Notes: a model not told the origin generated them from the sequence alone. 54,813 bases of DNA from Clostridia bacterium (GCA_017516825.1 JAFXBC010000073.1:1-54813), one strand, 5' to 3'; positions 32,383-42,581 are shown, counted from the first letter of the stretch. Numbers and translations: made by a program.

Positions 32383-33276
32383 TTAAAAGAACATTTTTGC
32401 CCCCAATTGCAGTTTTCCGTGGTATTCGGAGATCTCTCCCACGGTGAACCGCCCCTCGGGAGTGGTGACGCGGAAACGATCCCCGACCTTCCCTTGGAGC
32501 TTGAATTTGGAAATGGTGATCTTCTCCCCGTGGGCGTAAAGCTTGGCGTAAAAGGCGGGCAATTTCGCCTCGGGGTAGTGGGCAAACAGGGTCTCGATGG
32601 GGATCAGCTTTTCCGCCACCTGCTCTACGGTGTACTCCCGCAGCTCGTCCAGGGGAACGCTTTGACCTTCGTCAAACTGCCCCACGGAGGTGCGGCGCAG
32701 GGACGCCATACACGCCCCACAGCCCAGCTTTTTGCCGATGTCGGCGCAAAGGGTACGGATGTAAGTCCCACGGGAACAATGTACCCGCAGGAAAAATTCT
32801 CCCTTCTCCTCGTAGGTTTCCAGGCTGTGGATGGTGACCTTGCGAGGCTCCCGCTCCACGGTGACCCCTTCTCTTGCCAGGTTCACCAGCTTGATGCCGT
32901 CCTTTTTGAGAGCGGAATACATGGGCGGGATCTGGTCGATCTCTCCCACGAAGGTCTTTGCCGCGGCGGAAAACTCCTCAAAAGAGGGAAGTGCCCCCTC
33001 ATGGCGGGCGGTTACCTCACCGGTGATGTCCTCGGTGTCCGTCTCCACCCCCAAACGAATGGAGGCCACGTACACCTTGTCATGATCCATGAGATATTCG
33101 CAGGCCTTGGTGGCGTTACCGATCATCACGGGCAGCACACCGCTTGCCAAAGGATCCAGCGTGCCGCAATGGCCGATCCTGCGGATCCCCGTCACCTTGC
33201 GGAGTCTGCCGATCACCACCTGGGAGGTGACTCCCACGGGCTTGTCCACGATGAAAATGCCGCAAAGCTCACTCAT
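32383..33276 (-). CDS. truB: tRNA pseudouridine-55 synthase TruB
   Basis: A 297-residue enzyme that isomerises U55 in the T-loop of tRNAs. The catalytic motif GTLDPLASG carries D41. MYSALKKDG and CSRGTYIRTLCADIG are conserved in the family, and a PUA-like C-terminal domain follows (about 240-297). It overlaps the nrnA stop as ATGA and is the last gene of the operon. Confidence 0.96.
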   Translation of the reverse strand: MSELCGIFIVDKPVGVTSQVVIGRLRKVTGIRRIGHCGTLDPLASGVLPVMIGNATKACEYLMDHDKVYVASIRLGVETDTEDITGEVTARHEGALPSFEEFSAAAKTFVGEIDQIPPMYSALKKDGIKLVNLAREGVTVEREPRKVTIHSLETYEEKGEFFLRVHCSRGTYIRTLCADIGKKLGCGACMASLRRTSVGQFDEGQSVPLDELREYTVEQVAEKLIPIETLFAHYPEAKLPAFYAKLYAHGEKITISKFKLQGKVGDRFRVTTPEGRFTVGEISEYHGKLQLGAKMFF

Positions 33277-34232
33277 AAAACCGCTCCTTCTGCCATGGAG
33301 AGCACCAGGGCTCTCACCGCCTCCACCGTGGTGTTTTCCATGGAAAACCCTGCGGCGTGGTAATGACCGCCCCCGTTTTGGGTCTGTGACAGGGCGGCGA
33401 CGTCGATATCCTCGTTGGAGCGGAAGGAACATTTTACAAAATTGCCCTTGGGCTTGATCACGGCGGACATCTGCACCCCTGCGATCTGACGGGGGATCAG
33501 GTTGAGAACCTCCGTGTCCTCTTCGGTTGCACCTGCCAATCTCAGCTCCTCCTCCGTCACCGCCACCAAGGCGAACCGACCGCCGAAATGCAATTCCAGC
33601 TTTTGGTAGCCCAGCTTCTCTGCGGCGATCTGGGAGGGGGATTTGCTGTCGAACAGCAGACGGCAAATTTTTGCAAAATCAATGCCCGTCCCCATCAGGT
33701 CTGCGGCGTAGCGCATGGTCTCCGGGCGGGTTGCCTGATAGCGGAAGCCCCCGCTGTCGGAGCAGATGGCGGTGTATAAGGGCAACGCCAGCTCTGCCGT
33801 CAGCTCCACCCCCAGGTCACGCAGGATCTCGAACACCGCTTCCCCTGCGGCGATGAGATCGTCGCGGAGGTACAGCCGTTCACAGCTTACGGTGTTCACC
33901 TTGTGATGGTCGATGGAAAGGGCGAAGGTATATCCCGCCTCGGGGAGAGAAAGCATTTTGGGAGACGCCACGTCCACGGAAACAAGGGTATACCCTTCCG
34001 TATCGGTGACTTCTTCCGTAAAATATTCCCCAAAGGGCAGGAAGGCGAGCCGCTCCGGCACGCCCTCTCTGTTGTATGCCACCGCACGCTTCCCCAGACT
34101 CCGCAATCCCATGACCAAGGCCATGGCGGAGCCCACGGTGTCACCGTCGGGGGAATTGTGGGTGATGATGAGGAAGTCATCCCGCTCCTTGAAGAACGAA
34201 AGCACCTCTTCCTCAGGAATTCTGTTGCTCAT
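33273..34232 (-). CDS. nrnA: DHH-family nanoRNase / phosphoesterase NrnA
   Basis: A 319-residue DHH-DHHA1 phosphoesterase that degrades short oligoribonucleotides or pAp. Motifs seen: H25 with P28-D29-G30-D31, SIDHHK, and the C-terminal GGGHYHAAG of DHHA1. The start overlaps rbfA by 20 bases, as in many Bacillota where rbfA, nrnA and truB adjoin. Confidence 0.94.
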   Translation of the reverse strand: MSNRIPEEEVLSFFKERDDFLIITHNSPDGDTVGSAMALVMGLRSLGKRAVAYNREGVPERLAFLPFGEYFTEEVTDTEGYTLVSVDVASPKMLSLPEAGYTFALSIDHHKVNTVSCERLYLRDDLIAAGEAVFEILRDLGVELTAELALPLYTAICSDSGGFRYQATRPETMRYAADLMGTGIDFAKICRLLFDSKSPSQIAAEKLGYQKLELHFGGRFALVAVTEEELRLAGATEEDTEVLNLIPRQIAGVQMSAVIKPKGNFVKCSFRSNEDIDVAALSQTQNGGGHYHAAGFSMENTTVEAVRALVLSMAEGAVL

Positions 34233-34563
34233 CTTGAAAATCCTTCAAAATCTTGGCGATGTCCATAGCCTTCCGGGCCCCATGCTCACGGATGAAGGTG
34301 AGCTTGGGGGTGATCCGCAGATTCAAACGCTTGGCAAGCTCCGAGCGGATGTAGCCGGAGGCGGAATTGATGCCAATCTCCACGTCCTTGTCGGGGCCGA
34401 ACACGCTGTAAAAGATCTTAGCCTGGGAGAGATCCTTGGAGACCTCTGCCCCGGAAACGCTGATAAAGGCACGGGAGACTCTGGGGTCCTTCACCGTCCG
34501 CAAAATGATGGCAAGCTCTGCCGCCACGGCGTCGTTGACGCGGTCCTGTCTGTTCGCAACCAT
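34213..34563 (-). CDS. rbfA: Ribosome-binding factor A
   Basis: A 116-residue KH-fold protein for late 16S rRNA maturation. It has RVNDAVAAELAIILRTVKDPR and the strand-helix pattern with YIRSELAKRLNLRITPKL. The ATG at 34563 shares one base with the infB stop (TGATG). It is a conserved neighbour of infB. Confidence 0.95.
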   Translation of the reverse strand: MVANRQDRVNDAVAAELAIILRTVKDPRVSRAFISVSGAEVSKDLSQAKIFYSVFGPDKDVEIGINSASGYIRSELAKRLNLRITPKLTFIREHGARKAMDIAKILKDFQDEQQNS

Positions 34564-36896
34564 CAGCGTGCCACTTCTTCCATAACGAAGGCTTCCAGAA
34601 CGTCGCCTACCTTGATATCGTTGAACTTCTCCAAGCCGATACCGCATTCGTAGCCATTGTTCACTTCCTTGGCGTCGTCCTTGAATCTCTTCAGAGAGGA
34701 GATCTGATCCTCGAAGATCACCACGCTGTCACGCAGAACGCGGATCTGTGCGTTTCTGGCAACCTTGCCGTCGGTGACGTAGGAGCCTGCAATGGTACCA
34801 ACGCCGGGCACGTGGATGGTCTGACGAACCTCTGCGTGGCCGATGACGTTTTCCTTGAACTCGGGAGCCAGCATACCCTTCATGGCAGCCTTGATCTCCT
34901 CGATGCAGTCGTAGATGATACGGTAGGTGCGGATCTCCACCTTGTCTCTTGCCGCCGCGTCGGTGGCGGTACGGTCGGGACGGATGTTAAAGCCCACGAT
35001 CAGCGCGTTGGAGGCGGATGCCAGCATCACGTCGCTTTCGGTGATGCCGCCTACTGCGGCGTGGATCACCTTCACGCGGACCTCCTCGTTGGAAAGCTTC
35101 TCCAGACTCTGCTTCACAGCCTCTGCAGAACCCTGTACGTCTGCCTTGACGATGATGTTCAGATCCTGTACGCCGTTGCCGATCTGGCTGAACAGGTCGT
35201 CCAGGTTCACCTTCACGGCGTCTGCGTGAGCGTTCTTTGCAGTCTGCTTACGCTCCTCTGCCAGGTCTCTTGCCATCTTCTCGTCCTTCACGGCGTAGAA
35301 CAGGTCGCCTGCATTCGGCACCTCGGAAAGACCGGTGATCTCCACGGGGATGGAGGGGCCTGCTTCCTTCACGGTTCTGCCCTTGTCGTTGGTCATCACG
35401 CGGACTCTGCCCACGGCGGTGCCTGCGATGACGATGTCGCCGGTGCGGAGGGTACCCTTCTGCACCAGGAAGGTTGCCACGGTACCCTTGCCCTTGTCCA
35501 GACGGGCCTCCACCACAACGCCCTGTGCCTTGCGGTCGGGGTTGGCCTTCAGCTCCATCATTTCCGCGGTAAGCAGCACCATATCCAACAGCTCGTCGAT
35601 GCCCTGGCGCTTCAAGGCGGAGATGGGCATACAAATGGTATCGCCGCCCCACGCCTCGGGAACCAGCTCGTAGTTGGTCAGGTCGGTCATGATCTTATCG
35701 GGGTTTGCACCGGGACGGTCCATCTTATTGATGGCAACGATGATGGGAGTGCCCGCCGCCTTGGCGTGGTTGATGGCCTCGATGGTCTGGGGCATGATAC
35801 CGTCGTCCGCCGCCACCACCAGGATGGCGATGTCCGTCATGTTGGCACCTCTGGCACGCATGGCGGTAAAGGCCTCGTGACCGGGGGTGTCCAGGAAGGT
35901 GATGTCCTGATCGTGTACGTGAACGCTGTAAGCACCGATGTGCTGGGTGATACCGCCGGCTTCCCCTGCGGTTACGTGGGCGTCACGGATGGCGTCCAGC
36001 AGGGAGGTCTTACCGTGGTCAACGTGACCCATAACCACCACCACGGGTGCGCGGTGCTTCAAGGATTCCTCGGGATCTGCCTCGGTGTCGATGAGGCGGT
36101 CCTCCAGGGAGAGAACGATCTCCTTCTTCACGATGATGCCCATTTCGTCGGCCAGCAGATAAGCGGTATCGTAATCGATCACATCGTTGATGCCTGCCAT
36201 CACGCCCATGGTCATCAGCTTCTTCACCACGTTGGCCACCGTCTGCTTCATGCGGGAGGCCAGCTCGCTGACGGTGATCTCGTCGGGGACGGAGATGGTC
36301 AGCTGTACGGGCTTGGGCTTGTTCTGAGGCTTGGGAGCCTGCTTGCCCTGGGGACCCTTGCCCTTGCCCTTGGGATCGGGGGTCTGGAACTTATTCTTCT
36401 TTTTGATCTTCTGCTTGCCGGACTGGGTGTTGTCACCGGAGTCGTAACTCAACAGTTTTTCGTCGTACTTGCCCAGGTCTACGCCCACAGTACCGCGGGT
36501 ATCCACCACCCGGACCTCGGTCTTGGAACGCTGCTTCTGAGGCTGCTGGGGCTGCTGTCCGTTGGGGTTGGCCTTCCGCTTCTGAGCCGCCTGGGCTTCC
36601 TTCTGCTTGCGGCGTGCCTCCTCTGCGGCCTTCTGCGCCTCCTCGGCCTTCTTGCGTTCTTCTTCCTTCTTTGCCTTCTTCTTGTCGTCGAAGGTCTTGA
36701 AATATGCGGTGATATCCACCTGGTTCTGCTGGGTCAGAGCCTCCAGAAAGAGGCTGATCTCGTTATCCTCCAACGCGGTGGTATGAGACTTCCCTGCAAG
36801 ACCGTGCTTGGCAAACAGGTCGATAACGTCCTTGTTCTTCAGACCGAAATCCTTGGCCAGTTCGCCCACTTTGTATTTTTTACTCGTTTCTGCCAT
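34563..36896 (-). CDS. infB: Translation initiation factor IF-2
   Basis: A 777-residue GTPase that places initiator tRNA on the ribosome. The N-terminal IF2_N domain (1-50) is followed by a long Lys/Gln/Ala-rich linker (about 70-195) and a second IF2_N-like region. The G domain has GHVDHGKT (about 288-295), DTPGHE and NKMD, followed by domains II-IV. The length is usual for the low-linker Bacillota forms. It is preceded closely by the L7Ae-type gene. Confidence 0.97.
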   Translation of the reverse strand: MAETSKKYKVGELAKDFGLKNKDVIDLFAKHGLAGKSHTTALEDNEISLFLEALTQQNQVDITAYFKTFDDKKKAKKEEERKKAEEAQKAAEEARRKQKEAQAAQKRKANPNGQQPQQPQKQRSKTEVRVVDTRGTVGVDLGKYDEKLLSYDSGDNTQSGKQKIKKKNKFQTPDPKGKGKGPQGKQAPKPQNKPKPVQLTISVPDEITVSELASRMKQTVANVVKKLMTMGVMAGINDVIDYDTAYLLADEMGIIVKKEIVLSLEDRLIDTEADPEESLKHRAPVVVVMGHVDHGKTSLLDAIRDAHVTAGEAGGITQHIGAYSVHVHDQDITFLDTPGHEAFTAMRARGANMTDIAILVVAADDGIMPQTIEAINHAKAAGTPIIVAINKMDRPGANPDKIMTDLTNYELVPEAWGGDTICMPISALKRQGIDELLDMVLLTAEMMELKANPDRKAQGVVVEARLDKGKGTVATFLVQKGTLRTGDIVIAGTAVGRVRVMTNDKGRTVKEAGPSIPVEITGLSEVPNAGDLFYAVKDEKMARDLAEERKQTAKNAHADAVKVNLDDLFSQIGNGVQDLNIIVKADVQGSAEAVKQSLEKLSNEEVRVKVIHAAVGGITESDVMLASASNALIVGFNIRPDRTATDAAARDKVEIRTYRIIYDCIEEIKAAMKGMLAPEFKENVIGHAEVRQTIHVPGVGTIAGSYVTDGKVARNAQIRVLRDSVVIFEDQISSLKRFKDDAKEVNNGYECGIGLEKFNDIKVGDVLEAFVMEEVAR

Positions 36897-36917
36897 GTGT
36901 AAAAACCGTTCCTTTCT

Positions 36918-37223
36918 TTACTGAGTGGTACAGGCTTTTGTGTAGGAAACCACAAATCCCTCCTGCAAAACGGCAACGGCAACGGTGTGATCCTTGCCGA
37001 TGGCGTGTCCCAGCTCCAGCATCCCGAAGGGGAGCTTTTCTGCGGGAACCTTGTAGTAAGCGGATTTGTCCAGCAGCTGCTTTGCGGTGTTTTCCGAAGC
37101 GTCCGCGGCAACAAGCACCAGAAATGCCTTCTTTTTGCGGACGGCCTCCAGAACGGAATTGGTTCCGATGGCCAGGGCTCCTGCCCGCCTCGCCAATCCT
37201 AAAACGCCCAAGATCCGATTCAT
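36918..37223 (-). CDS. L7Ae-like RNA-binding protein (YlxQ type)
   Basis: A 101-residue protein of the L7Ae/L30e fold, which binds kink-turn RNA. It has GLARRAGALAIGTNSVLEAV and the strand LVLVAADASENT. It overlaps the ylxR-type gene by four bases (ATGA) and precedes infB by about 20 bases, the standard Bacillota order. Confidence 0.92.
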   Translation of the reverse strand: MNRILGVLGLARRAGALAIGTNSVLEAVRKKKAFLVLVAADASENTAKQLLDKSAYYKVPAEKLPFGMLELGHAIGKDHTVAVAVLQEGFVVSYTKACTTQ

Positions 37224-37504
37224 GCCTTTCCTTCCTCCGTTTCGGACAGGATCTTTTCACGCAAGGTGTCAAAGATCTCTTCCTCGATACGGGCGGAGAA
37301 GGAACGCTCCAGACGGCGGCTCTTCCGTGCCGCGTCGAAGCAGGCAACGCTCAGGCAAAGGTATGCGCCTCTCCCCGGGGTCTTCCCCGTGAAGTCCACG
37401 CTGATCTCGCCCTCCTTGGAGCGTACCACACGGATCAACTGCTTCTTTTCCTTCATCTCTCCACAGCCCAAACACTTGCGGAGAGGGATCCTGCGTTCTG
37501 CCAT
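37220..37504 (-). CDS. ylxR: YlxR family RNA-binding protein (RnpM-like)
   Basis: A 94-residue protein with the family signature RKCLGCGEMKEKKQLIRVVR and the GRGAYLC motif. YlxR proteins bind RNA and in B. subtilis modulate RNase P. It lies between nusA and the L7Ae gene, as usual. The start is five bases after the nusA stop. Confidence 0.94.
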   Translation of the reverse strand: MAERRIPLRKCLGCGEMKEKKQLIRVVRSKEGEISVDFTGKTPGRGAYLCLSVACFDAARKSRRLERSFSARIEEEIFDTLREKILSETEEGKA

Positions 37505-37509
37505 GCCCG

Positions 37510-38610
37510 TTATTCCTGCATAGCGAGCGTTTTGTAGCTCTTGATGTCGATCTTGAAGCCGGTAAGCTTGGCGGCAAGACGTGCGTTCTGACCCTCCTTA
37601 CCGATGGCCAGGGAGAGCTGCTCGTCGGAAACGATGGCTCTGTATGCTCTGTCGGATTCGGGAAGCTTGATCACCTCGTCCACGGCGGCAGGTGCCAGCG
37701 CGGCGGAGATGAACTCCTCGGTGACCTCGCTGTAAGGGATGATATCGATCTTTTCTCCGCACAGCTCGTCGGTGACCAGATTCTTTCTGGCACCCTTGGG
37801 GCCGATGCAGGCGCCGATGGGATCCACCTTCTCGTCGTTGGAGCGAACGGCGATCTTGGTTCTGCTGCCTGCCTCGCGGGCAACGGAGATAATCTCGATG
37901 GTGCCGTCCTTCAATTCGGGTACTTCCAATTCAAACAAGCGGCGTACCAGACCGGGATGCACCCGGGAGAGCACCACGGAGGGGCCTCTGGTCTCCTTCT
38001 TGATCTCGGTAACGAAGACCTTGATACGGTCGCCTACCTGCAGGCTTTCCGTGGGGATTTGCTCGTGACGGAACAGAACCATCTCGTTCTTGCCAATCTC
38101 CAGAGTGGCGTTGCCGCTGGTGGGATCCACGCGGATGACCACGGCGGAAACGATCTCTTCCTTCTTGCTTTCGTATTCCTTGATGATCATGCCTCTTTCC
38201 GCCTCGCGGATACCCTGGACGATCACCTGCTTTGCCGCCTGTGCGGCGATTCTGCCAAAGGCCTTGGTCTTCACCTCGGTCTCAACGGTGTCCCCCACCT
38301 GGTAGGCGGCGTTGATCTTGCGGGCATCCTCCAGGGACATCTCCGCATCCTCGTTGAGGACCTCCTCCACGACGGTGTAGATCTTGAAAATGTGAGCCTC
38401 CTGCTTCAGGGGGTCAATCTTCACGATGGCGTTCTCGTTCCCGCGGTATTCCTTGCGGAAGGCGGAAAGCAAAGCGGCTTCCACGCGCTCCAGCATATAG
38501 TCCTGGGAGATGCCACGTTCCTTTTCCAATGCGGCAAGAGCCTCGAACAGCTCTTTGTTCACAATGGTCTCTTCTGCGGCGGACTTGCCGGCAGCAGACT
38601 TCTTTCTCAT
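37510..38610 (-). CDS. nusA: Transcription termination/antitermination protein NusA
   Basis: A 366-residue protein with an N-terminal RNA-polymerase-binding domain (ELFEALAALEKERGIS), an S1 domain (about 135-200), KH1 (GACIGPKGARKNLVTDEL) and KH2 (LAIGKEGQNARLAAKLTG). It lacks the C-terminal acidic repeats of proteobacterial NusA, as in Bacillota. An ATG four codons upstream (38622) directly abuts AAAGG and is less likely than 38610. Confidence 0.96.
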   Translation of the reverse strand: MRKKSAAGKSAAEETIVNKELFEALAALEKERGISQDYMLERVEAALLSAFRKEYRGNENAIVKIDPLKQEAHIFKIYTVVEEVLNEDAEMSLEDARKINAAYQVGDTVETEVKTKAFGRIAAQAAKQVIVQGIREAERGMIIKEYESKKEEIVSAVVIRVDPTSGNATLEIGKNEMVLFRHEQIPTESLQVGDRIKVFVTEIKKETRGPSVVLSRVHPGLVRRLFELEVPELKDGTIEIISVAREAGSRTKIAVRSNDEKVDPIGACIGPKGARKNLVTDELCGEKIDIIPYSEVTEEFISAALAPAAVDEVIKLPESDRAYRAIVSDEQLSLAIGKEGQNARLAAKLTGFKIDIKSYKTLAMQE

Positions 38611-38655
38611 TTTGACTGTCATCCTTTCTTTACGGTAAGCTGTATGTGATGTTTT

Positions 38656-39138
38656 TTATTCTTCGATCTCGGTGTAGCAGATGGCGGTGATCTTTGCGAT
38701 CTGCTTCTTTTCAAAGGTAAGCTCTTTTCCGTTTTCCAAAACGGTCACGGACTCCTCGCCGAAGGCGATCAGCTTGCCCTCAAATTGCTTTCTTCCCTCT
38801 ACTGCCACAAAGGTGCGGATCTCCACGTCACAGCCGTGGGAGAGGGCGTATTCGTAATGCATGGGCAGTACCAGATCACGGTAGCCCCCTGCGCCGGAGA
38901 CCATCAGGCAGTAAGCGTCCTCTACGGGATCGATCTCGTCGATGATGGGATCGATGAGCTTGGTGACCAGGGAGCAATCGTCGGTGGAGATGCCCTCCTC
39001 CTTGTCGATGGAGACCTCCAGGATCCATTCCGCCACCTCTTTGTAAAAGGTCACGTCCCACAGGGTGTACCCCGCGCCCTCCACCAGGGGAAGCACCGCT
39101 TCCTTCACCCGGGAGGCAATATTATCTTTCTTTGCCAT
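38656..39138 (-). CDS. rimP: Ribosome maturation factor RimP
   Basis: A 160-residue protein for 30S assembly. It has the N-terminal domain with GAGYTLWDVTFYKE and LEVSIDKEEGISTDDC, and an SH3-like C-terminal domain. AAAGGAG is nine bases before the ATG. It is the first gene of the rimP-nusA-ylxR-L7Ae-infB-rbfA-nrnA-truB operon. Confidence 0.95.
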   Translation of the reverse strand: MAKKDNIASRVKEAVLPLVEGAGYTLWDVTFYKEVAEWILEVSIDKEEGISTDDCSLVTKLIDPIIDEIDPVEDAYCLMVSGAGGYRDLVLPMHYEYALSHGCDVEIRTFVAVEGRKQFEGKLIAFGEESVTVLENGKELTFEKKQIAKITAICYTEIEE

Positions 39139-39169
39139 AGATATGTTCTCCTTTTTGCCCAACATAACA

Positions 39170-39199
39170 ATCAGGATCGGGCGTCAACCCGATCCTGAT
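39170..39199 (-). promoter_or_regulatory. Perfect hairpin in the rimP leader
   Basis: ATCAGGATCGGG (minus strand) pairs over 12 bases with CCCGATCCTGAT around TTGACG, between promoter and rimP. No T-run follows, so it is not a plain terminator. It could be a leader control element or an RNA-stability structure. Confidence 0.55.
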
Positions 39200-39227
39200 G
39201 AAAGGCTATTCTTTTAACTTCGCCTAT

Positions 39228-39256
39228 ACTATATCATATTCTTCCCAAAAATGCAA
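39228..39256 (-). promoter_or_regulatory. Promoter of the rimP-truB operon
   Basis: Minus strand TTGCAT (39251-39256), a 17-base spacer, TATAGT (39228-39233). A TATGAT box seven bases upstream of the -10 could give a second start. Confidence 0.65.
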
Positions 39257-39318
39257 GGGGTTTTGTAAAAAAAGTGCGGGAGAAATACGGAGGCTTGATG
39301 GACGCGATTCATACCAAC

Positions 39319-39353
39319 GGGTCGCCGTGGACGTCGACCCCTACGAATACGCA
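39319..39353. repeat. Dispersed repeat half-copy, see 25808-25885
   Basis: GGGTCGCCGTGGACGTCGAC followed by CCCTACGAATACGCA matches the second half of the repeat at 25808-25885. The remaining spacer between rimP and the GH2 gene (39257-39486) shows no gene. Confidence 0.65.
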
Positions 39354-39486
39354 TGGTGCTTTGGCTGGATTTATGCCATCTTTCCACGCAACAAGACTGT
39401 GCGGGAGAAAAAACTACGGCTTTCATCTGTGCCTGTTTCGTGTCCGTAGAAATGCGTTGTGTGCGGCTACGCCTTTTCTTTTTTCC

Positions 39487-39515
39487 TTGACAACCCACCC
39501 CAAAAATGCTACAAT
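39487..39515 (+). promoter_or_regulatory. Promoter of the GH2 gene
   Basis: TTGACA (39487-39492), a 17-base spacer, TACAAT (39510-39515). Confidence 0.85.
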
Positions 39516-39551
39516 ATCCCCATCAAGACTGCGAAAGGCGGGACCGCAACC

Positions 39552-41258
39552 ATGAAAACACCCTTCCAAAAGCTGACCACCCCCTTCGAGGGGAACCCCA
39601 ACGCCTGGGGAGAGGTTTACCCCCGCCCCCAAATGGCCAGGGAGTCCTTCTTTTCCCTGTGCGGAACGTGGGCGCTTTCCCGTATTGCCGCGGGGAATGA
39701 GACCTCCCTGGGGGAGATCCTCGTCCCCTTCCCTCCGGAATCCCGCCTGTCCGGCGTGGAGCAAACTCTGCAAAAAGGGGAAAAATGGCTCTACCGCAAG
39801 ACCTTCACCCTGCCTGCAGACTTCCCAAGGGACACCACCTACCTCCATTTCGGTGCGGTGGATCAGATCGCCGAGGTCACCCTCAACGGCGTTTCCCTTG
39901 GCACTCACAAAGGGGGCTACCTGCCCTTCTCCTTTGACGTCACATCCGCCTTGCGGGAGGGGGAAAACACCCTTTCCGTCACCGTTACCGACGACCTGGA
40001 CAAGAGCCTGCCCTACGGCAAGCAACGGGTAAAGCGGGGCGGGATGTGGTATACCCCCGTCAGCGGTATCTGGCAGCCCGTGTGGATGGAAAGTGTTCCC
40101 GAAAACCATATTTCTTCCTTGAAGATCGCATCCGACCTCACCTCCGTCATCATAGAGACCCGCGGCGGAGAAGACGAAAAGACCCTCACCGTCACCACCC
40201 CGTGCGGAGAACGTAAATATACTTACAAAGGCGACGTCTTCACCCTCACCGTGGAAGACCCCCGCCATTGGTCTCCCGAGGATCCCTATCTCTACCGCTT
40301 CTGCCTGCAAAGCGGGGAAGACCTGATCACTTCCTACTTCGCTTTGCGTACCGTCACCGTCGAGAGGGTGGACGGCATCCCCCGTCTGTGCTTGAACGGC
40401 AAGCCCTATTTCTTCCACGGGCTGTTGGATCAGGGCTATTTCAGCGACGGCATCTATCTCCCCGCCTCTCCCGCAGGGTACGCCTTCGACGTTAAGACCG
40501 CCAAGGAGCTGGGCTTCAATATGCTCCGCAAGCACATCAAGATCGAGCCTGAGGAGTTCTACTACCAATGCGACCTCCAAGGCGTCGTCGTCTTCCAGGA
40601 CATGGTAAATGGCGGCAAGTACCGCTACGTCCGTGACACGGTGCTTCCCACCGTCGGCATGAAAAAATACCCCTTCCTGCGAGGGGGCAAAAGGCAACGG
40701 TTCTATTTTGAATCCCACGCAAGGGAGACGGTTGCCCTTCTGCAAAACCACCCCTCGGTGTGCTATTACACCATCTTCAACGAGGGCTGGGGGCAGTACG
40801 ATGCAGACAGGATCTTTGGGGAGCTGAAGGCTCTGGATCCCACCCGCATCTGGGACGCCACCTCCGGCTGGTTCACCTGCAAAAACAGCGACGTGGACAG
40901 CCGTCACGTGTATTTCCGCCCCTTCCGCGTGGGGAAAAGAGGGGAGAAGCCCTTGGTGCTTTCCGAGTTCGGCGGGTATTCCTGCAAGCTCCCCGACCAT
41001 TCCTTCAACCTGGAAAAAACCTACGGCTACAAGACCTACACGGACGTTCCTTCCTTCCAAAAGGGGCTGGAGGCCCTGTACAGAGAGCAGATCCTCCCCG
41101 CTGTGAAGACGGGCCTTTGCGCTACGGTGCTGACCCAGCTTTCCGACGTGGAGGACGAGACCAACGGACTTGTGACCTACGACCGCCGTGTGGTGAAGGT
41201 GGAGAAAGAAGCCATGCAAAATATCGGAAAAGACTTGCAAAAAGAAATGGAAGGCTAA
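39552..41258 (+). CDS. Glycoside hydrolase family 2 enzyme
   Basis: A 568-residue cytoplasmic glycosidase with no signal peptide. The N-terminal jelly-roll domain (GGYLPFSFDVTSAL, GGMWYTPVSGIWQPVW) is typical of GH2, followed by the Ig-like domain and a TIM barrel. The acid/base is E411 in FNEGWGQ and the nucleophile E472 in LSEFGGYS. It is shorter than LacZ-type beta-galactosidases. Specificity (galactosidase, glucuronidase or mannosidase) cannot be told. GAAAGGCGGG precedes the ATG at 39552. It may be co-transcribed with the GHL10 gene 84 bases downstream. Confidence 0.88.
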   Translation: MKTPFQKLTTPFEGNPNAWGEVYPRPQMARESFFSLCGTWALSRIAAGNETSLGEILVPFPPESRLSGVEQTLQKGEKWLYRKTFTLPADFPRDTTYLHFGAVDQIAEVTLNGVSLGTHKGGYLPFSFDVTSALREGENTLSVTVTDDLDKSLPYGKQRVKRGGMWYTPVSGIWQPVWMESVPENHISSLKIASDLTSVIIETRGGEDEKTLTVTTPCGERKYTYKGDVFTLTVEDPRHWSPEDPYLYRFCLQSGEDLITSYFALRTVTVERVDGIPRLCLNGKPYFFHGLLDQGYFSDGIYLPASPAGYAFDVKTAKELGFNMLRKHIKIEPEEFYYQCDLQGVVVFQDMVNGGKYRYVRDTVLPTVGMKKYPFLRGGKRQRFYFESHARETVALLQNHPSVCYYTIFNEGWGQYDADRIFGELKALDPTRIWDATSGWFTCKNSDVDSRHVYFRPFRVGKRGEKPLVLSEFGGYSCKLPDHSFNLEKTYGYKTYTDVPSFQKGLEALYREQILPAVKTGLCATVLTQLSDVEDETNGLVTYDRRVVKVEKEAMQNIGKDLQKEMEG

Positions 41259-41342
41259 CCCCCTTCCTTTTTTGCTGCCCTCCTGCATATTGTCTCCTTT
41301 CCTTGGCATATACTCAACCAAAACCAAAAAAAGGAATTACAT

Positions 41343-42581
41343 ATGCTCAAACTCATCGCCTTTTTGCTCTCCCTGATTTTCGGCTTCACCACCCAAGCTC
41401 CCGAGCTGGTTCTTTCCTACCGTCCCATGGAGACAACCCCCGCACCCGCGGAGGAGCCCTATCTCCGGGGGGTGTGGCTTTCCCAATTTGATATGCAACC
41501 CATCTACCGTGACGGGAATCAACAGCGGGAAAAGGAAGATTATGTTGACCACATAACCACCCTGCTGGCCGCCCTGAAGAAGGACAACTTCAACACCCTG
41601 TTCCTCCAGCTCCGCCCCAACGGGGACAGTATGTACCAAAGCGAATACTACCCCCTTTCCAAGTACGTGGCGGGGAAGTACGGCGGGGAGATCACCTACG
41701 ACCCTGTGGAGATCCTGGTGACCATGGCCAAGGAGCAGGGCTTTGCCGTCCACGGCTGGCTGAACCCTCTGCGGCTGATGACGGAAACGGAAGCAGCCTC
41801 CATCCCCGCAGGCTACGCCGTCAAGGATTGGTACACCGCAGGCAAGGGACAGGTGAAGGTATGGGAGGGACGGCTGTACCTGGATCCTTCCTATCCCGAG
41901 GCCCGTGAGCTGATCTGCAAGGGCGCCTTGGAAATGCTTACAAAGTACGACCTGGACGGCATCCACATGGACGATTATTTTTACCCCACCAAGGAGGAAG
42001 CCTTCGACAGGGAAGAATTTCTCCGTAGCGGCTACGACACGCCCGGGGATTTCCGCCGCGCCAATATCAACGCTTTGGTGGCATCCCTTTACGACACCGC
42101 ACACAGCCGTGGGAAGGTCTACGGGGTTGCCCCTGCGGGAAATCTGTACTCCCTGCGGGAGGGGTACTGTGCCGATGTGGAGCTGTGGTGTAAAGAGGGC
42201 TGGGTGGACTATCTGATGCCCCAGCTGTATTTCGGCTTCGAAAACAAATATTGCCCCTTTCCGCAGATTCTCACCGACTGGGGGAAGCTTGTGGAAGGGA
42301 GCAACGTGAAGCTGTACGCAGGCCTTGCCGCCTCTAAGGCGGTGTTGGCACGGCAGGGGGAGATCGATGCCTACGCAGGCACGGAAGCGGGAAAGAACGA
42401 GTGGATCGAGCACACCGACGTCTTAAAGCGGAGTCTGGAGTGTCTGTACGCCGAAAGCCGCGCCTTTGGGTACTGCTTCTTCTCGCTTTCCTACCTGTAC
42501 CACCGCGACACGGGGGCCGTTCGGGAGGAGATACTGTCGGAATACACCGCCTTTGCGCCGCTTTTGCAGGGGGACGCTTAA
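41343..42581 (+). CDS. Secreted GHL10/DUF187-type glycoside hydrolase-like protein
   Basis: A 412-residue protein with an N-terminal hydrophobic leader (LKLIAFLLSLIFGFTTQA) and the GHL10 body: LRGVWLSQFD, LFLQLRPNGDS, HGWLNPLRL and the acidic motif YDLDGIHMDDYFYP, which would carry the catalytic acids. YngK of B. subtilis is a relative. It probably acts on cell-surface or dietary glycans outside the cell. AAAAGGAATTACAT precedes the ATG. Its last codons (GAC GCT TAA) are part of a dispersed repeat. Confidence 0.85.
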   Translation: MLKLIAFLLSLIFGFTTQAPELVLSYRPMETTPAPAEEPYLRGVWLSQFDMQPIYRDGNQQREKEDYVDHITTLLAALKKDNFNTLFLQLRPNGDSMYQSEYYPLSKYVAGKYGGEITYDPVEILVTMAKEQGFAVHGWLNPLRLMTETEAASIPAGYAVKDWYTAGKGQVKVWEGRLYLDPSYPEARELICKGALEMLTKYDLDGIHMDDYFYPTKEEAFDREEFLRSGYDTPGDFRRANINALVASLYDTAHSRGKVYGVAPAGNLYSLREGYCADVELWCKEGWVDYLMPQLYFGFENKYCPFPQILTDWGKLVEGSNVKLYAGLAASKAVLARQGEIDAYAGTEAGKNEWIEHTDVLKRSLECLYAESRAFGYCFFSLSYLYHRDTGAVREEILSEYTAFAPLLQGDA

